64,000 bases of DNA from Amycolatopsis sp. NBC_01488 (GCF_036227105.1 NZ_CP109434.1:5241001-5305000), one strand, 5' to 3'. Positions 44,990 through 54,225 are shown, numbered from the stretch's first letter. Program-made: numbers and translations. Notes: generated from the sequence alone by a model not told the origin.

Positions 44990-47723
44990 CGACGAGCGAC
45001 CGGCGCTCGCCGAGCGGACGCCGCCGGCCGCGGTCGGCCTGCCGCCCCAGCGCGGCGTGCCCGGGCCACGGCTGGTCGAACGCGACGAAGAATCCGCGCT
45101 GCTGACCGGGCTGGTCCACGACCTGGGCGAGGGACGGCCGGCGGTCGTCACGGTCACCGGCGGCCCCGGCTCCGGCCGCAGCGCCCTGCTGGCGTTCGTC
45201 GCGGCGACCGCCCGGCAGGCGCGGCTGCGGGTCGCGCACGTGCCGTGCTGCCCGTCCGACGGCACCCAGCCGTTCACCGTGCTGCACCAGGTCTTCACCA
45301 CCCTCGGCGGCGCGCTTCCCCCGACCGCGGCCGGCGGCCCGGTGCCGGGCGGACGCGTCCTCGCCGGGCTGTGCCGGGACCTGGCCGCCGCGGTGCACGG
45401 CCGGCCGCTCGTGCTCGCCGTCGACGACCTGCACTGGGCCGACGCCGCGTCCCGGGCGTGGCTGCGCACGCTTTCCGGGCTCCTGCGGGAGATTCCGGTG
45501 CTGCTGGTGGTCAGCCAGACCAGCGGGCTGGACGACTGGCGGCCGGCGGCCGCCGCGCACCGCGTCCGGCTGCGCCCGCTCGGCGACGCGGCGGTGGCCG
45601 GCCTGGTGCGCGAGCGGCTGGGCGCGGGGGCCGACGAGCGGCTCGCCGAGCACGCCGTGCGCGGCAGCGGCGGAAACCCGGCGGTGCTCACCGAAGCCCT
45701 GAACCGGCTGCGCATGGAACCCGCTTTCGCGCGCGAGCAGGCCGGGCTGTTCACCAGGATCGCCGGCGAGCGCCTGCTGCGGCTGGTCGACGGCCTGCCC
45801 GCCGAGCTCGTCGCCGTGCTGCGCGCCGTTGCGGTGGGCCAGGACGGCTTCGGCCCGGCGTTGCTGGCCGAGCTCGCCGGGTGCCCGCCGGAGCGGCTGG
45901 CCGCCGACCTCGCCCGGCTGCGGGCGCTCGGCCTGGTCACCGCGACCGGCGAGCTGACCGAACCGGACGCGGGTCAGCGCGTGCTCGGCCGGATGACCGA
46001 GGGCGACCGCGACGCGTTCTTCACCCGCGCGGCGAAGCTGGGCTACGACCACGGCGTCGCGAACGCGGCCGTCGCGGCGATCCTGCGGCGGACCCGCGCG
46101 ATCGGCGAGCCGTGGGTGGTGGCGGTGCTGCGCGCGGCGGCCCGGCCGGGTCAGGCCGGCCGCGACGGCGAGGTGACGGCGTCGCTCAAGCGCGCTCTGC
46201 AGGAGCCACTCGAACCGGCGCTGCGCGCGGCCGTGCTCATCGACCTCGGCGCCGCCGAGCTGCTGCTCGACCAGGACGCGGGCGACCGCCACCTGGCCCA
46301 GGTCGTGTCCGAAGTGGACGGTCCGGGGCTCGGCGGGCTGCGGCTGGCGGCCGCGGACCTGCTCGGCGCGCGGGGCGGCCTGCACGCGCGCACGCTCACC
46401 GCCGCGTTCCGCCGCCCGGACGTCTCGACGGCCGAGCGCGAGACCCTGCTCGGCCTGTACTGGCTGGCCGACGGCGACCCGGAGGACCGCTCGACGGTCG
46501 GCGGCTACGGCATGCCGCCGCTGCCCGAGCGGCCGGCCGACCCGGCGCGGGCGGCCGTGGCCGCGGTGCTGCTCGCCCGGCGCGGGCTGCGGCCCGCCCG
46601 GGTGCGCGGGCTCGCGCGGGCCGCGCTGGCGCAGCCGGTGGCGGAGGCGAGCTCGCTGACCGTGCGCGCCGCGGCGGTCCGCGCGCTGGTCCTCACCGGG
46701 GACCTCGCCGAAGCCGACACCCACGGCGAAGAAGTGCTCGCCCGGGCGCGCCGCGAGTGCTCCCGGACGCTGGTCGCCCGCGCGCTCGTCGAGCGGGCCG
46801 AACGGCACCTCGCGTCGGGCACGCTCGACGACGCGGCGGCCGACTTCGCCGACGCGCACGAGCTGGTGCCGCCCCGGCACTGGCACTCGATGCTGCGCGC
46901 CCGGGTCGTCGCGGCCGAGGCGCGGGTGCACCTCGAAGCCGGCCGCGCCGACCTCGCCCGGCAGGTGCTCCAGCGCGACCCGATCGAGCCGGGACCCGGC
47001 CTCGGCAGTGCGTTCCTGTTGTACGCCAAGGGAACCGTGCTGCTCGGCGAGGGGCGACCCGACCGCGCACTCGCCGCGCTGCGCGAGTGCGGCCGCCGGC
47101 TTTCCGCGCGGGGCTGGGAAAACCCCGAACTCCTGCCGTGGCGGTCCGCTGCCGCCCAGTGCCTGGTGGCGAGCGGCGAGCGGGACGCCGCCCGGCTGCT
47201 GCTCGCCGAGGAGCTCGCCGCCGCGACCGCGTGGGGCACCCGCGCCGCGGTCGGCGGCGCGCACCTCGCCGCGGCGCTCACCCTCGGCCCCGCGGACGCC
47301 GCCAGTGCCGGGCACCTGGCGCGGGCCGTCGAACTGCTGCGCGGCAGCGGCAGTCACCTGCGCTTCGCGACGGCGCTGGTGGAGCTGGCGGCGGCCGGCG
47401 ACGGCGCGGCCGGCGACCACCTCGCGGAGGCGGGCGTCCTGGCGGCGCGGTACCGCTGGCGGCGCGTCCTCGCCCGGCTGCACGACCTCACCGGCCGGCC
47501 CGTGGCGGACGGCGGCCACGGGCTTTCCGAAGCCCAGCGCCGGGTCGCGAAGCTGGCGGCCGCGGGCACGTCCAACGCCGGGATCGCGGTGGAGCTGGCG
47601 GTGACCCGGCGAACGGTCGAGCTGCACCTCACCAACGTCTACCGCAAGCTGGGCATCGGCGGCCGGCGCCAGCTCGCCGAGGCGCTCGCGTCGGCGGGCC
47701 TGCCCTCGGGCGAGGAGGGGTAG
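44973..47723 (+). CDS. LAL-type LuxR family transcriptional regulator
   Basis: 916 residues; ATG preceded by GAAGAGGACG and inside the end of the previous gene. N-terminal AAA-type ATPase with Walker A-like GGPGSGRSAL (Arg instead of Lys) and Walker B LVLAVDDLHWAD, a long helical TPR-like middle region, and a C-terminal LuxR HTH (LSEAQRRVAKLAAAGTSNAG, RTVELHLTNVYRKLGIG). Large LAL proteins are common activators in antibiotic clusters. Second of three tandem paralogues with almost no spacing, so one transcript is likely. Target unknown. Confidence 0.92.
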   Translation: MGSPGDDERPALAERTPPAAVGLPPQRGVPGPRLVERDEESALLTGLVHDLGEGRPAVVTVTGGPGSGRSALLAFVAATARQARLRVAHVPCCPSDGTQPFTVLHQVFTTLGGALPPTAAGGPVPGGRVLAGLCRDLAAAVHGRPLVLAVDDLHWADAASRAWLRTLSGLLREIPVLLVVSQTSGLDDWRPAAAAHRVRLRPLGDAAVAGLVRERLGAGADERLAEHAVRGSGGNPAVLTEALNRLRMEPAFAREQAGLFTRIAGERLLRLVDGLPAELVAVLRAVAVGQDGFGPALLAELAGCPPERLAADLARLRALGLVTATGELTEPDAGQRVLGRMTEGDRDAFFTRAAKLGYDHGVANAAVAAILRRTRAIGEPWVVAVLRAAARPGQAGRDGEVTASLKRALQEPLEPALRAAVLIDLGAAELLLDQDAGDRHLAQVVSEVDGPGLGGLRLAAADLLGARGGLHARTLTAAFRRPDVSTAERETLLGLYWLADGDPEDRSTVGGYGMPPLPERPADPARAAVAAVLLARRGLRPARVRGLARAALAQPVAEASSLTVRAAAVRALVLTGDLAEADTHGEEVLARARRECSRTLVARALVERAERHLASGTLDDAAADFADAHELVPPRHWHSMLRARVVAAEARVHLEAGRADLARQVLQRDPIEPGPGLGSAFLLYAKGTVLLGEGRPDRALAALRECGRRLSARGWENPELLPWRSAAAQCLVASGERDAARLLLAEELAAATAWGTRAAVGGAHLAAALTLGPADAASAGHLARAVELLRGSGSHLRFATALVELAAAGDGAAGDHLAEAGVLAARYRWRRVLARLHDLTGRPVADGGHGLSEAQRRVAKLAAAGTSNAGIAVELAVTRRTVELHLTNVYRKLGIGGRRQLAEALASAGLPSGEEG

Positions 47724-47725
47724 CC

Positions 47726-50506
47726 GTGGCGCTGCCGGAACGCGAGACCGACCTGCGCCTGCTGCTCGGCGCGGTCGCCGCGGCCGGGACGGGGGAGGGC
47801 TCGGTCACGGTGGTCACCGGGCAGCTCGGCGTGGGGAAGACGGCGCTGCTCAAGGAAGTCCTGCGCGCGGCCGAGGCGGACCGGGACGGCCCGAGGGTGC
47901 TCACGGCGGTGGCGAGCCGGACCGAACAGGACTTCGACTTCGGGATCGCCTGCCAGGTCCTCGAGCCGCTGGTCGCCGAAGCGGACGAGCGGGCCGCGGA
48001 CCGCTGGTTCGCGGGCCCCGCGGCCGCCGCGCGGTGGCTGTTCCCCGGCGCCCCGGGCTGGCCGGGGTGGGAACCGGGCGAGCACAACGACGTCCTGACC
48101 ACGCACGGACTGGTCGGCCTGCTCGCCGCGATCAGCGCCGACCGGCCGCTCGCCGTGCTGGTCGACGACCTGCACGTCGCCGACCGGCAGTCGCTGACCT
48201 GGCTGCGGCAGTGCGCGCGGCGGATCCACGACCTGCCGTGCGCGCTCGTCGTCACGGTCCGCGAAGGCGACCCGGGGCCCGACCGGCCCGCGATCCGCGA
48301 GCTGTGGGAGCTGGCGAAGACCCGGGTCCGGCCCGCGAACCTGTCCGAGGCCGGCGTCGGGGCGGTGCTGCGCGCCGCGGCCGACAGCCGGGCGAGCGAC
48401 GCGGGGTTCGTCGCCGCCTGCCACGCGGCGAGCGCCGGAAACCCCTTGTACCTCACCGAAGTCGTGCGGGGCGGTCACCCGCACCGGGCCGGGCCGTCGG
48501 TGCTCCAGGAGCGGCTGGCCGCCCAGTTCGCCGTGCTGGCCCCGCAGGTGCGCGACTGCGCCCGGGCGATCGCGGTGCTCGGCGAGGACGTCCGGCCGTG
48601 GCTGGTCGAGCACCTCACCGGCGCCGACTCGGTGGCCGTCGCGGAAGCCGTACGGGCCTTGAGCCGGCTGGGGATCCTCGGCCCGGGGTGCCCGGCGCGG
48701 TTCGCCGCACCCGTGGTGCGCACCGCGATCGAGGCGTCGATGACCGCGCAGGAGGACCTGCGGCTGCGGGTGCGCGCGGCGACCGTGTTCCACGAGGCCG
48801 GGTTCGCCGCGGAGACGGTCGCGGCCCAGCTGCTCGAAGTGCCCGCGCCGTCGCCGTCGCCGTGGATGCCGGAGGAACTGCGCACGGCGGCCGACGCGGC
48901 GACCCGGCGCGGCGACCCGGAGACGGCGGCGCGGTACCTGCGCCGCGCGCTGCTCGACCTGCCGCCCGACGGCCCGGAGCGCGGCTGGCGGCTGGTCGAC
49001 CTGGCGCTCACCGAAGCCGCTTTCGACGTCTCCGCGGCGATCCGGCACCTCACGCAGGCGATCGGGCTGCTGCCCAGCCCGCGCGAACGGGCCGAGGCGG
49101 TCACCCTGCTGCCGCTTTCGGCGTTCCTCCGGCCCGAGGCCGCCGTCCTCGCCGGCCGCGTCCGCCCGGAGGACGCCGGCGCGCAGGCCAAGCTCCGCCT
49201 GGAGGCGCGGATCCGGCTCACCCGCTGCGAAGACCCGGTGCTGCTCGCCGGGGCCGTGGACCGCCTGCGCGAGCTGGGCCCGGAGCCGCCGATCGGCACC
49301 CTCGCCGAACGCGAGCTGCTGGCGGTCCTGCTCCACGCGGCCACGCTGAGCGCCGGGCTGCCCGCGCGGGCGGTGGCGGAGCTGACCGACCGGCTGCTGC
49401 GCTGCGCCCCGGCGTCGTCGGCGGAGTTCGCGGGCACCGCGCCGCTGCTGATCATCTCCGCTCTCGCCGCGGGCGCCGTCGGCCCGACGTCGGCCTGGCT
49501 GGAGAGCGCGGCCGGCGAACCGGTCCGCGGCCGGCCCGCGCGGCCGGCGTCGCTGATCGCCGCGCGCGCGGCGGTGCTGGCCCAGACCGGGCAGCTCACC
49601 CGTGCGCGGTCGATGGCCTGGGAGGCGCACGAGCTGATCGGCGGGAACCTGGGCGAGGCACCCGAATCGCTGGTGATGGCGCTCGTGGCGGTCGCGGTGA
49701 TCACCCGCGACGAACGCCTCGCCGCGACGCTCCTCGAGCACTACGACGAGCAGGCGTTGGGACGGGCCGGCCTGCACATCCGGGCCGCCCTGCTGATGCT
49801 GCGCGGGGCCACGGCGGCCGTCGAGGATCCCCGTGGCGCGCTGGCGCGGTTCCTGGACTGCGGCGCGGCCCTGCACCGCGCGGGCTGGCGGAACCCGGCG
49901 CTGTTCCCGTGGCGGACGTGGAGCGCGTGGCTGCAGCGGCGTCTCGGCGACCGCGTCTCGGCGGGCGAGCTGATCGACGACGAGGTCCGGTGGGCCCGGC
50001 GGTGGGGCGCGCGGGTGGCGATCGGCCGCGCGCTGCGGATCAAGGCGTCGCTGGCGCCGGGCGCGGAGGCGGACCGCCTGGTGGCGGAGTCGATCGGGAT
50101 CGCGCGGGCGTCGGGCGACCGGCTGGAGCTGGTCCGCGCCCTGCTGGCGGAGGGCGCGCTGCTGCGCGAAGGCGGCGACGCGCGGGCGGACGAGCGGTTC
50201 CGCGAGGCCTACCGGCTCGCCGAGGGCTGCGGCGCGCCGTGGCTCACCGGCAGGACGGCCGAGGAGACGACCGGCCCGGGGACGGCGGCCGGGCCGTCGG
50301 CCGCGCTGAGCGAGGCGGAGGGCCGGGTGGTCGGGTTCGCCCTCGACGGGCTGACCAACGGCGAGATCGCGGCCGAGATCAACGTGAGCAGGCGGGCGGT
50401 CGAGAAGCACCTGACGAACTGCTACCGGAAACTGGGCATCTCCGGCCGGGCGGAACTGGCGGAAGTGTTCGGCGCCTGGGGTTTCGGGGCGCGCAGCAGC
50501 GCGTGA
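47726..50506 (+). CDS. LAL-type LuxR family transcriptional regulator
   Basis: 926 residues from the GTG at 47726, 2 bp after the previous stop, with a strong GAGGAGGGG ribosome site. Canonical Walker A GQLGVGKTAL and Walker B LAVLVDDLHVAD, a long TPR-like region, and a C-terminal HTH (LSEAEGRVVGFALDGLTNGE, RAVEKHLTNCYRKLGISG). It is the only one of the three tandem LALs with an intact P-loop Lys. Ends 1 bp from the convergent response-regulator stop. Confidence 0.93.
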   Translation: MALPERETDLRLLLGAVAAAGTGEGSVTVVTGQLGVGKTALLKEVLRAAEADRDGPRVLTAVASRTEQDFDFGIACQVLEPLVAEADERAADRWFAGPAAAARWLFPGAPGWPGWEPGEHNDVLTTHGLVGLLAAISADRPLAVLVDDLHVADRQSLTWLRQCARRIHDLPCALVVTVREGDPGPDRPAIRELWELAKTRVRPANLSEAGVGAVLRAAADSRASDAGFVAACHAASAGNPLYLTEVVRGGHPHRAGPSVLQERLAAQFAVLAPQVRDCARAIAVLGEDVRPWLVEHLTGADSVAVAEAVRALSRLGILGPGCPARFAAPVVRTAIEASMTAQEDLRLRVRAATVFHEAGFAAETVAAQLLEVPAPSPSPWMPEELRTAADAATRRGDPETAARYLRRALLDLPPDGPERGWRLVDLALTEAAFDVSAAIRHLTQAIGLLPSPRERAEAVTLLPLSAFLRPEAAVLAGRVRPEDAGAQAKLRLEARIRLTRCEDPVLLAGAVDRLRELGPEPPIGTLAERELLAVLLHAATLSAGLPARAVAELTDRLLRCAPASSAEFAGTAPLLIISALAAGAVGPTSAWLESAAGEPVRGRPARPASLIAARAAVLAQTGQLTRARSMAWEAHELIGGNLGEAPESLVMALVAVAVITRDERLAATLLEHYDEQALGRAGLHIRAALLMLRGATAAVEDPRGALARFLDCGAALHRAGWRNPALFPWRTWSAWLQRRLGDRVSAGELIDDEVRWARRWGARVAIGRALRIKASLAPGAEADRLVAESIGIARASGDRLELVRALLAEGALLREGGDARADERFREAYRLAEGCGAPWLTGRTAEETTGPGTAAGPSAALSEAEGRVVGFALDGLTNGEIAAEINVSRRAVEKHLTNCYRKLGISGRAELAEVFGAWGFGARSSA

Positions 50507-50507
50507 G

Positions 50508-51155
50508 TCAGCCCGCGAGACCGGCTTCGTGGGCCAGCAGGCCGGCCTGGGTGCGGTTGGCGCAGCCCAGCTTGGTCAGCATCCGCGAGACGTAGCTCTT
50601 CACCGTGGCCTCGGACAGGTGCAGCTTGGCCGCGATGGCGGCGTTCGACATGCCCTCGCCGAGGCAGACGAGCATGTCGAGCTCCCGGTCGGTGAGGTCG
50701 GCGGTGCGCTCCCGGGCCTCCTGCGAGCGTTCGTGCTCGCCGGCGGACGCGGTGACCATCCGGCGCGCGGCCTCCTTGGACAGCACGGTGTGCCCGTCGG
50801 CGGCGACGCGCACCAGCCCGATCAGGTCCTCCGGGGGCGTGGACTTCAGCAGGAAGCCGGACGCGCCGGCCCGCAGCGCCTTGAGGACGTAGCTGTCCGT
50901 GTCGAACGTCGTGAGCGCGACGAGGGCGGGCGGGTCGGGGAGCTTGACGATCCGCTCGATCGCGGTCAGCCCGTCCACGCCGGGCATCCGCAGGTCCATC
51001 AGCATGACGTCGGGGCGGAAGCGCCCCGCGGCCTCGACGGCTTCGGCGCCGTCCTGTGCCTGCCCGACGATGTCGATGTCGTCGGCGGAGGTCAGCACCG
51101 TACGCAGGTGCGCGAGCACCATCGGCTCGTCGTCGACGATCACCAGGCGGATCAC
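50508..51155 (-). CDS. NarL/LuxR-type response regulator
   Basis: 215 residues from the GTG at 51155, with AAGGGAAAG upstream. Receiver domain with acidic pocket VDDE, phosphorylation Asp in MLMDLRMPG (near 54), conserved Thr in ALTTFDTD and Lys in FLLKSTPPEDL. C-terminal HTH (LTDRELDMLVCLGEGMSNAA, LSEATVKSYVSRMLTKLGC). No kinase is adjacent. The HisKA_3 kinase at 40700-42007 also lacks an adjacent partner, so the two may form a pair split by the LAL array. Confidence 0.94.
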   Translation of the reverse strand: MIRLVIVDDEPMVLAHLRTVLTSADDIDIVGQAQDGAEAVEAAGRFRPDVMLMDLRMPGVDGLTAIERIVKLPDPPALVALTTFDTDSYVLKALRAGASGFLLKSTPPEDLIGLVRVAADGHTVLSKEAARRMVTASAGEHERSQEARERTADLTDRELDMLVCLGEGMSNAAIAAKLHLSEATVKSYVSRMLTKLGCANRTQAGLLAHEAGLAG

Positions 51156-51227
51156 GCGGTCGTCTTTCCCTTGGGTGCGCACACCCGCAGTATCGCATTG
51201 ACCGGGCCACCGCCGCCTGGACGGCGC

Positions 51228-51263
51228 AAAACCCCTCCGGACGCCCTGCGCCGGAGGGGTTTC
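51228..51263 (-). terminator. Rho-independent-like terminator after the LLM oxidoreductase gene
   Basis: Arms AAACCCCTCCGG (51229-51240) and CCGGAGGGGTTT (51251-51262), 10-nt loop. On the minus strand the stem is followed by TTTT. Lies just past the oxidoreductase stop, upstream of the response-regulator gene. Confidence 0.8.
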
Positions 51264-51271
51264 GCCGTGGA

Positions 51272-52165
51272 TCAGCCCTTGGCGACCAGGTCCAGCAGCG
51301 TGCCGGTGAGGTCGAGGTGCTCGTCGACGCTCGTCGTCAGGTAGGTGATGTCGACGAAGGCGTGGTCCGGTTCGAGGACCGTGACGATCTTCTTCACCGA
51401 CTCCGCGATGAGCTCGGGTGTGGCATCCGGGGCGGCGTTCACGCGCAGCGCGACGCCGATGGCCTTCGGGTCCCGTCCGGCGGCTTCGGCGTCGGCGCGG
51501 ATCTTGGCCAGGGTGGCGGTGAGCACGTCGGCGGGGAACTGCTCGGGGACCGACCAGACGGGCAGCCAGCCGTCGGCCCGCTCGGCCACGCGGCGCAGCG
51601 ACTTCTCCCCGAACCCGGCCAGGTGCACCGGCGGCTTGCGCACCGGCTTGAGGCCGACGTGGGACTCGGCGATGGCGTAGCCGACGCCGTCGTGCGCCAC
51701 GGTGTCCTTCGTCCACCACGTCTCGAGCAGGTCGAGCAGGTCGTCGAGCCGCTTGCCGCGCTCGCTCATCGGGATCCCGACGGCGGCGTACTCGTCGGGC
51801 GACCAGCCGATGCCGAGGCCGGGCAGCAGCCGCCCGTTGGCGGCGACATCGAGGCTGGTGAGCAACCGCGCGAAGTTCGCGGGCTGGTACTGCGTGGCGT
51901 TGATGGTGCTGGAGCCGAGGACCGCGGTCTCGGTCACGGCGGCGGCGACGGCCAGCGCGGTGAACGGGTCGTGCGCGGTGTGGAACTCCTCGGGCATGGT
52001 GTCGTAACCCGGGTAGGAGACGACGGGCGCGACCGGCGAAAGCAGCCGGTCACCGACCCAGAGACCGGCCGCCCCGGCTCGTTCGGCTTCACGTGCGTAC
52101 CGGGCGATCCCGCCCGGCGTGGTGGCGGCCTTGCCGAAGACCGGAAGGCTGAACCCCAACTGCAT
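51272..52165 (-). CDS. LLM-class (luciferase-like) F420-dependent oxidoreductase
   Basis: 297 residues from the ATG at 52165 (MQLGFSLPVFG) with AGGGGAG upstream; the longer frame upstream is not conserved. TIM-barrel luciferase-like family. Conserved blocks: AREAERAGAAGLWVGDR, TALAVAAAVTETAVLGSSTI, GIGWSPDEYAAVGI. Such proteins use F420 or FMN to reduce or oxidise diverse substrates. Substrate cannot be read from sequence. It is monocistronic with its own terminator and shows no link to the PKS. Confidence 0.88.
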   Translation of the reverse strand: MQLGFSLPVFGKAATTPGGIARYAREAERAGAAGLWVGDRLLSPVAPVVSYPGYDTMPEEFHTAHDPFTALAVAAAVTETAVLGSSTINATQYQPANFARLLTSLDVAANGRLLPGLGIGWSPDEYAAVGIPMSERGKRLDDLLDLLETWWTKDTVAHDGVGYAIAESHVGLKPVRKPPVHLAGFGEKSLRRVAERADGWLPVWSVPEQFPADVLTATLAKIRADAEAAGRDPKAIGVALRVNAAPDATPELIAESVKKIVTVLEPDHAFVDITYLTTSVDEHLDLTGTLLDLVAKG

Positions 52166-52291
52166 GAATTCTCCCCTGGAGAGCGAACGGATCGTGTTGA
52201 TCCTGCAGCCAGTAGTACTCGGATCTAGTTGCTCGTTCAAGTACGTCTGGTCCGAACCACCGGCGACCTGCTCGATCGTCGCCGGTTCTCC

Positions 52292-53176
52292 TCAAGGAAC
52301 GAAATACAGGCCGTTGGCGGTGAAGGTGTCCTTGTGCGCCAGGACGAACTGCTCGACCGACCGCGGGACGAGCCCGCCGATCCGCTCGACGACGTCGTTG
52401 GTGCCGGCGAACACGCCGTGGCGGTAGTCGATCGCGACGTGGCCGAGGTGCTGGACGAGGTGTGCGGGCAGCCCGCGCGCGGTCATCGCCGAGGTGAACT
52501 CTTCGACGCCGATCGGCTCGTAGCGCACCGGGATGCCCAGCGTGCCGGCCATGATCCGGGCGATGGCGTGGTGGTCCAGCTCGACCGGGCCGTGCAGGGA
52601 GTAGGCGGCGCCGGCGTGCGGCTCGGGGTCGGTCAGCACCGCGGCGATCACGTGCGCCTGGTCGGCCGAGGCGATCGGCGCGTGCCTGCCGTCGCCGAAC
52701 GGGAGGCGCAGGAGTCCTTCGCCGTCGCGCAGTTCCCACCACGAGGTGAGCCACTCGGCGAAGAACGTCGGCCGCAGGTGGGTGGTGAGCAGGCCGGTGC
52801 GCTCCAGGACGCGCTCGGCGAGCCAATGCTGCCGAGCCGCGTTGCTGCGTGCTTCGCGGCGGGCCGAGATCTGCGACATGTCCACCACCGAGCGGACGCC
52901 GTTTTCCGTTGCGGCCTGGGCGAAGGTGACGGTCGCGTCGAGCAGGCCCGCGCGGATCGGGTAGCAGAAGTAGGCGCCGCTGACGCCACGCAGCGCGGCG
53001 GTGACGCCGTCGAGGTCCAGGAAATCGGCCTGGACCACTTCGGCGCCGGCCGCGGCGAGCGCGCGCGAGCGTGCGTCCTCGCGGCGCACCATCGCCCGGA
53101 CGTGGTGGCCGCGGGCCAGCAGCAGGTCGACCGTGGCGCCGCCGGTCTTGCCGGTCGCGCCGGTGACGAGGAACAT
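52292..53176 (-). CDS. NmrA-like NAD(P)-binding protein / putative NAD(P)H:quinone-type reductase
   Basis: 294 residues, atypical SDR: N-terminal FLVTGATGKTGGATVDLLLARG, then ADFLDLDGVTAALRGVSGAYF and a sequence resembling QorB/NmrA-family proteins; the classical YxxxK pair is absent. Divergent from an HxlR-type regulator, with two matching operators in the 90-bp spacer. This pairing (HxlR with a quinone reductase or NmrA-like gene) is a common redox- or electrophile-response arrangement. Confidence 0.85.
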   Translation of the reverse strand: MFLVTGATGKTGGATVDLLLARGHHVRAMVRREDARSRALAAAGAEVVQADFLDLDGVTAALRGVSGAYFCYPIRAGLLDATVTFAQAATENGVRSVVDMSQISARREARSNAARQHWLAERVLERTGLLTTHLRPTFFAEWLTSWWELRDGEGLLRLPFGDGRHAPIASADQAHVIAAVLTDPEPHAGAAYSLHGPVELDHHAIARIMAGTLGIPVRYEPIGVEEFTSAMTARGLPAHLVQHLGHVAIDYRHGVFAGTNDVVERIGGLVPRSVEQFVLAHKDTFTANGLYFVP

Positions 53177-53192
53177 CGCACCCTCCCGAGGT

Positions 53193-53248
53193 CAGTTCGT
53201 TCAGTGAACTACCGCACCGTAGCACGAGCTGGTTCAATGAACGAACTG
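53193..53248. promoter_or_regulatory. Dual HxlR operator in the divergent promoter region
   Basis: Two copies of the palindrome GTTCANTGAAC at 53199-53209 and 53232-53242, 33 bp apart (about three helical turns). The outer sequences CAGTTCGTTCA and TGAACGAACTG are also perfect inverted repeats. Located between the NmrA-like gene and the HxlR gene, so both are likely controlled. Confidence 0.7.
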
Positions 53249-53266
53249 CCCGTGTAGGCTGGCGAT

Positions 53267-53794
53267 ATGGCTCTTCCCAGCACCTACGCGGACCGCAACT
53301 GCTCGCTCGCGCGCTCGCTCGAGGTCGTCGGGGAGCGGTGGACGCTCCTGATCGTCCGCGACGCGTTCTTCGGCGTCCGGCGCTTCGGTGACTTCGCCGC
53401 GCAGCTCGGGATCCCGCGCGCGGTCCTCACCAGCCGCCTGAAGTCCCTGGTGCAGGAGGGTGTCCTGGTCCGCGAGGAAGACGGCGGGGTCGTCGAATAC
53501 CGCCTGACGGAGAAGGGCGTCGCGCTCTGGCCGGTCGTGCGGGCGCTGATGGGCTGGGGCGACGCGTTCTACTCCCCGGCCGGCGAAAAGCGCACAGTCC
53601 GCCACGACGCGGACGGCGGCCGCCTCGATCCCGACGGCCGCTGCGAGGAGTGCGGCGCGCTGGTCCCGGTCCCGGAGATCCGCGTCGAGCCGGGGCCGGG
53701 CTTCGAGCCGCCGCCGGGTGGCCCCGACCCCGTCTCGGCGGCGATCAACACGCCACGCCGCCTGCTGGAGCCGGTCGCGCCCCACCGGGTGTGA
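53267..53794 (+). CDS. HxlR-family winged-helix transcriptional regulator
   Basis: 175 residues. HxlR signature CSLARSLEVVGERWTLLIVRDAFFGVRRF with the N-terminal Cys, followed by RAVLTSRLKSLVQEGVLVRE and the wing VVEYRLTEKG. The C-terminal tail has CEECGALV, a possible metal-binding Cys cluster, before a Pro-rich end. Divergent from the NmrA-like reductase, which it probably represses through the GTTCANTGAAC pair; release by oxidation or electrophiles at the Cys is typical of the family. Confidence 0.92.
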   Translation: MALPSTYADRNCSLARSLEVVGERWTLLIVRDAFFGVRRFGDFAAQLGIPRAVLTSRLKSLVQEGVLVREEDGGVVEYRLTEKGVALWPVVRALMGWGDAFYSPAGEKRTVRHDADGGRLDPDGRCEECGALVPVPEIRVEPGPGFEPPPGGPDPVSAAINTPRRLLEPVAPHRV

Positions 53795-53808
53795 CCCGCG
53801 TCATGCCC

Positions 53809-53835
53809 TGTCACAGCGTCCGGGCAAGCGGTGTC
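53809..53835 (+). promoter_or_regulatory. ECF41-type promoter of the doxX-sigma operon
   Basis: TGTCACA (53809-53815), exactly 16 bp, then TGTC (53832-53835), compared with the ECF41 consensus TGTCACA-n16-CGTC. Lies 28 bp before the DoxX-like ATG. Indicates autoregulation by the encoded sigma factor. Confidence 0.75.
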
Positions 53836-53862
53836 TTGAGGCCGACCGAAGAAGGAGACCTC

Positions 53863-54225
53863 ATGAACACCGCACTCTGGATCGCCGCCGCGCTGCTCGC
53901 CGTCGTCGCCCTGACCGGGGGCGTCAGCAAGACGTTCGTCTCGAAGGCGAAGCTCGCCGCCACCCCGGGCGGGGAATGGACCGGCGAACGCGGCGTCGGC
54001 TTCGTCAAGACTCTCGGGGTCCTGGAACTGCTGGCCGCCGTCGGACTGATCCTGCCCGCCGCGCTCGGCATCGCCCCGGTGCTGGTCCCGGTGACCGCCG
54101 CCTGCTGGGTGCTGCTCATGGTCGGCGCCATGGCCACCCACCTCCGCCACGGCGAGGCGAAGTTCGCCGCGCTGAACGCGGCTTACCTCGCCGTCGCGGT
54201 CTTCGTCGCCTGGGGCCGTTCATGA
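53863..54225 (+). CDS. DoxX-like small membrane protein
   Basis: 120 residues with four hydrophobic segments (about 5-22, 48-66, 72-90 and 100-117). DoxX/DoxD-like family, probably quinone- or redox-related. GAAGGAGA ribosome site 7 nt upstream of the ATG. Overlaps the ECF41 sigma gene by 4 bp (ATGA). DoxX-like genes are recognised targets and neighbours of ECF41 sigma factors. Confidence 0.88.
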   Translation: MNTALWIAAALLAVVALTGGVSKTFVSKAKLAATPGGEWTGERGVGFVKTLGVLELLAAVGLILPAALGIAPVLVPVTAACWVLLMVGAMATHLRHGEAKFAALNAAYLAVAVFVAWGRS

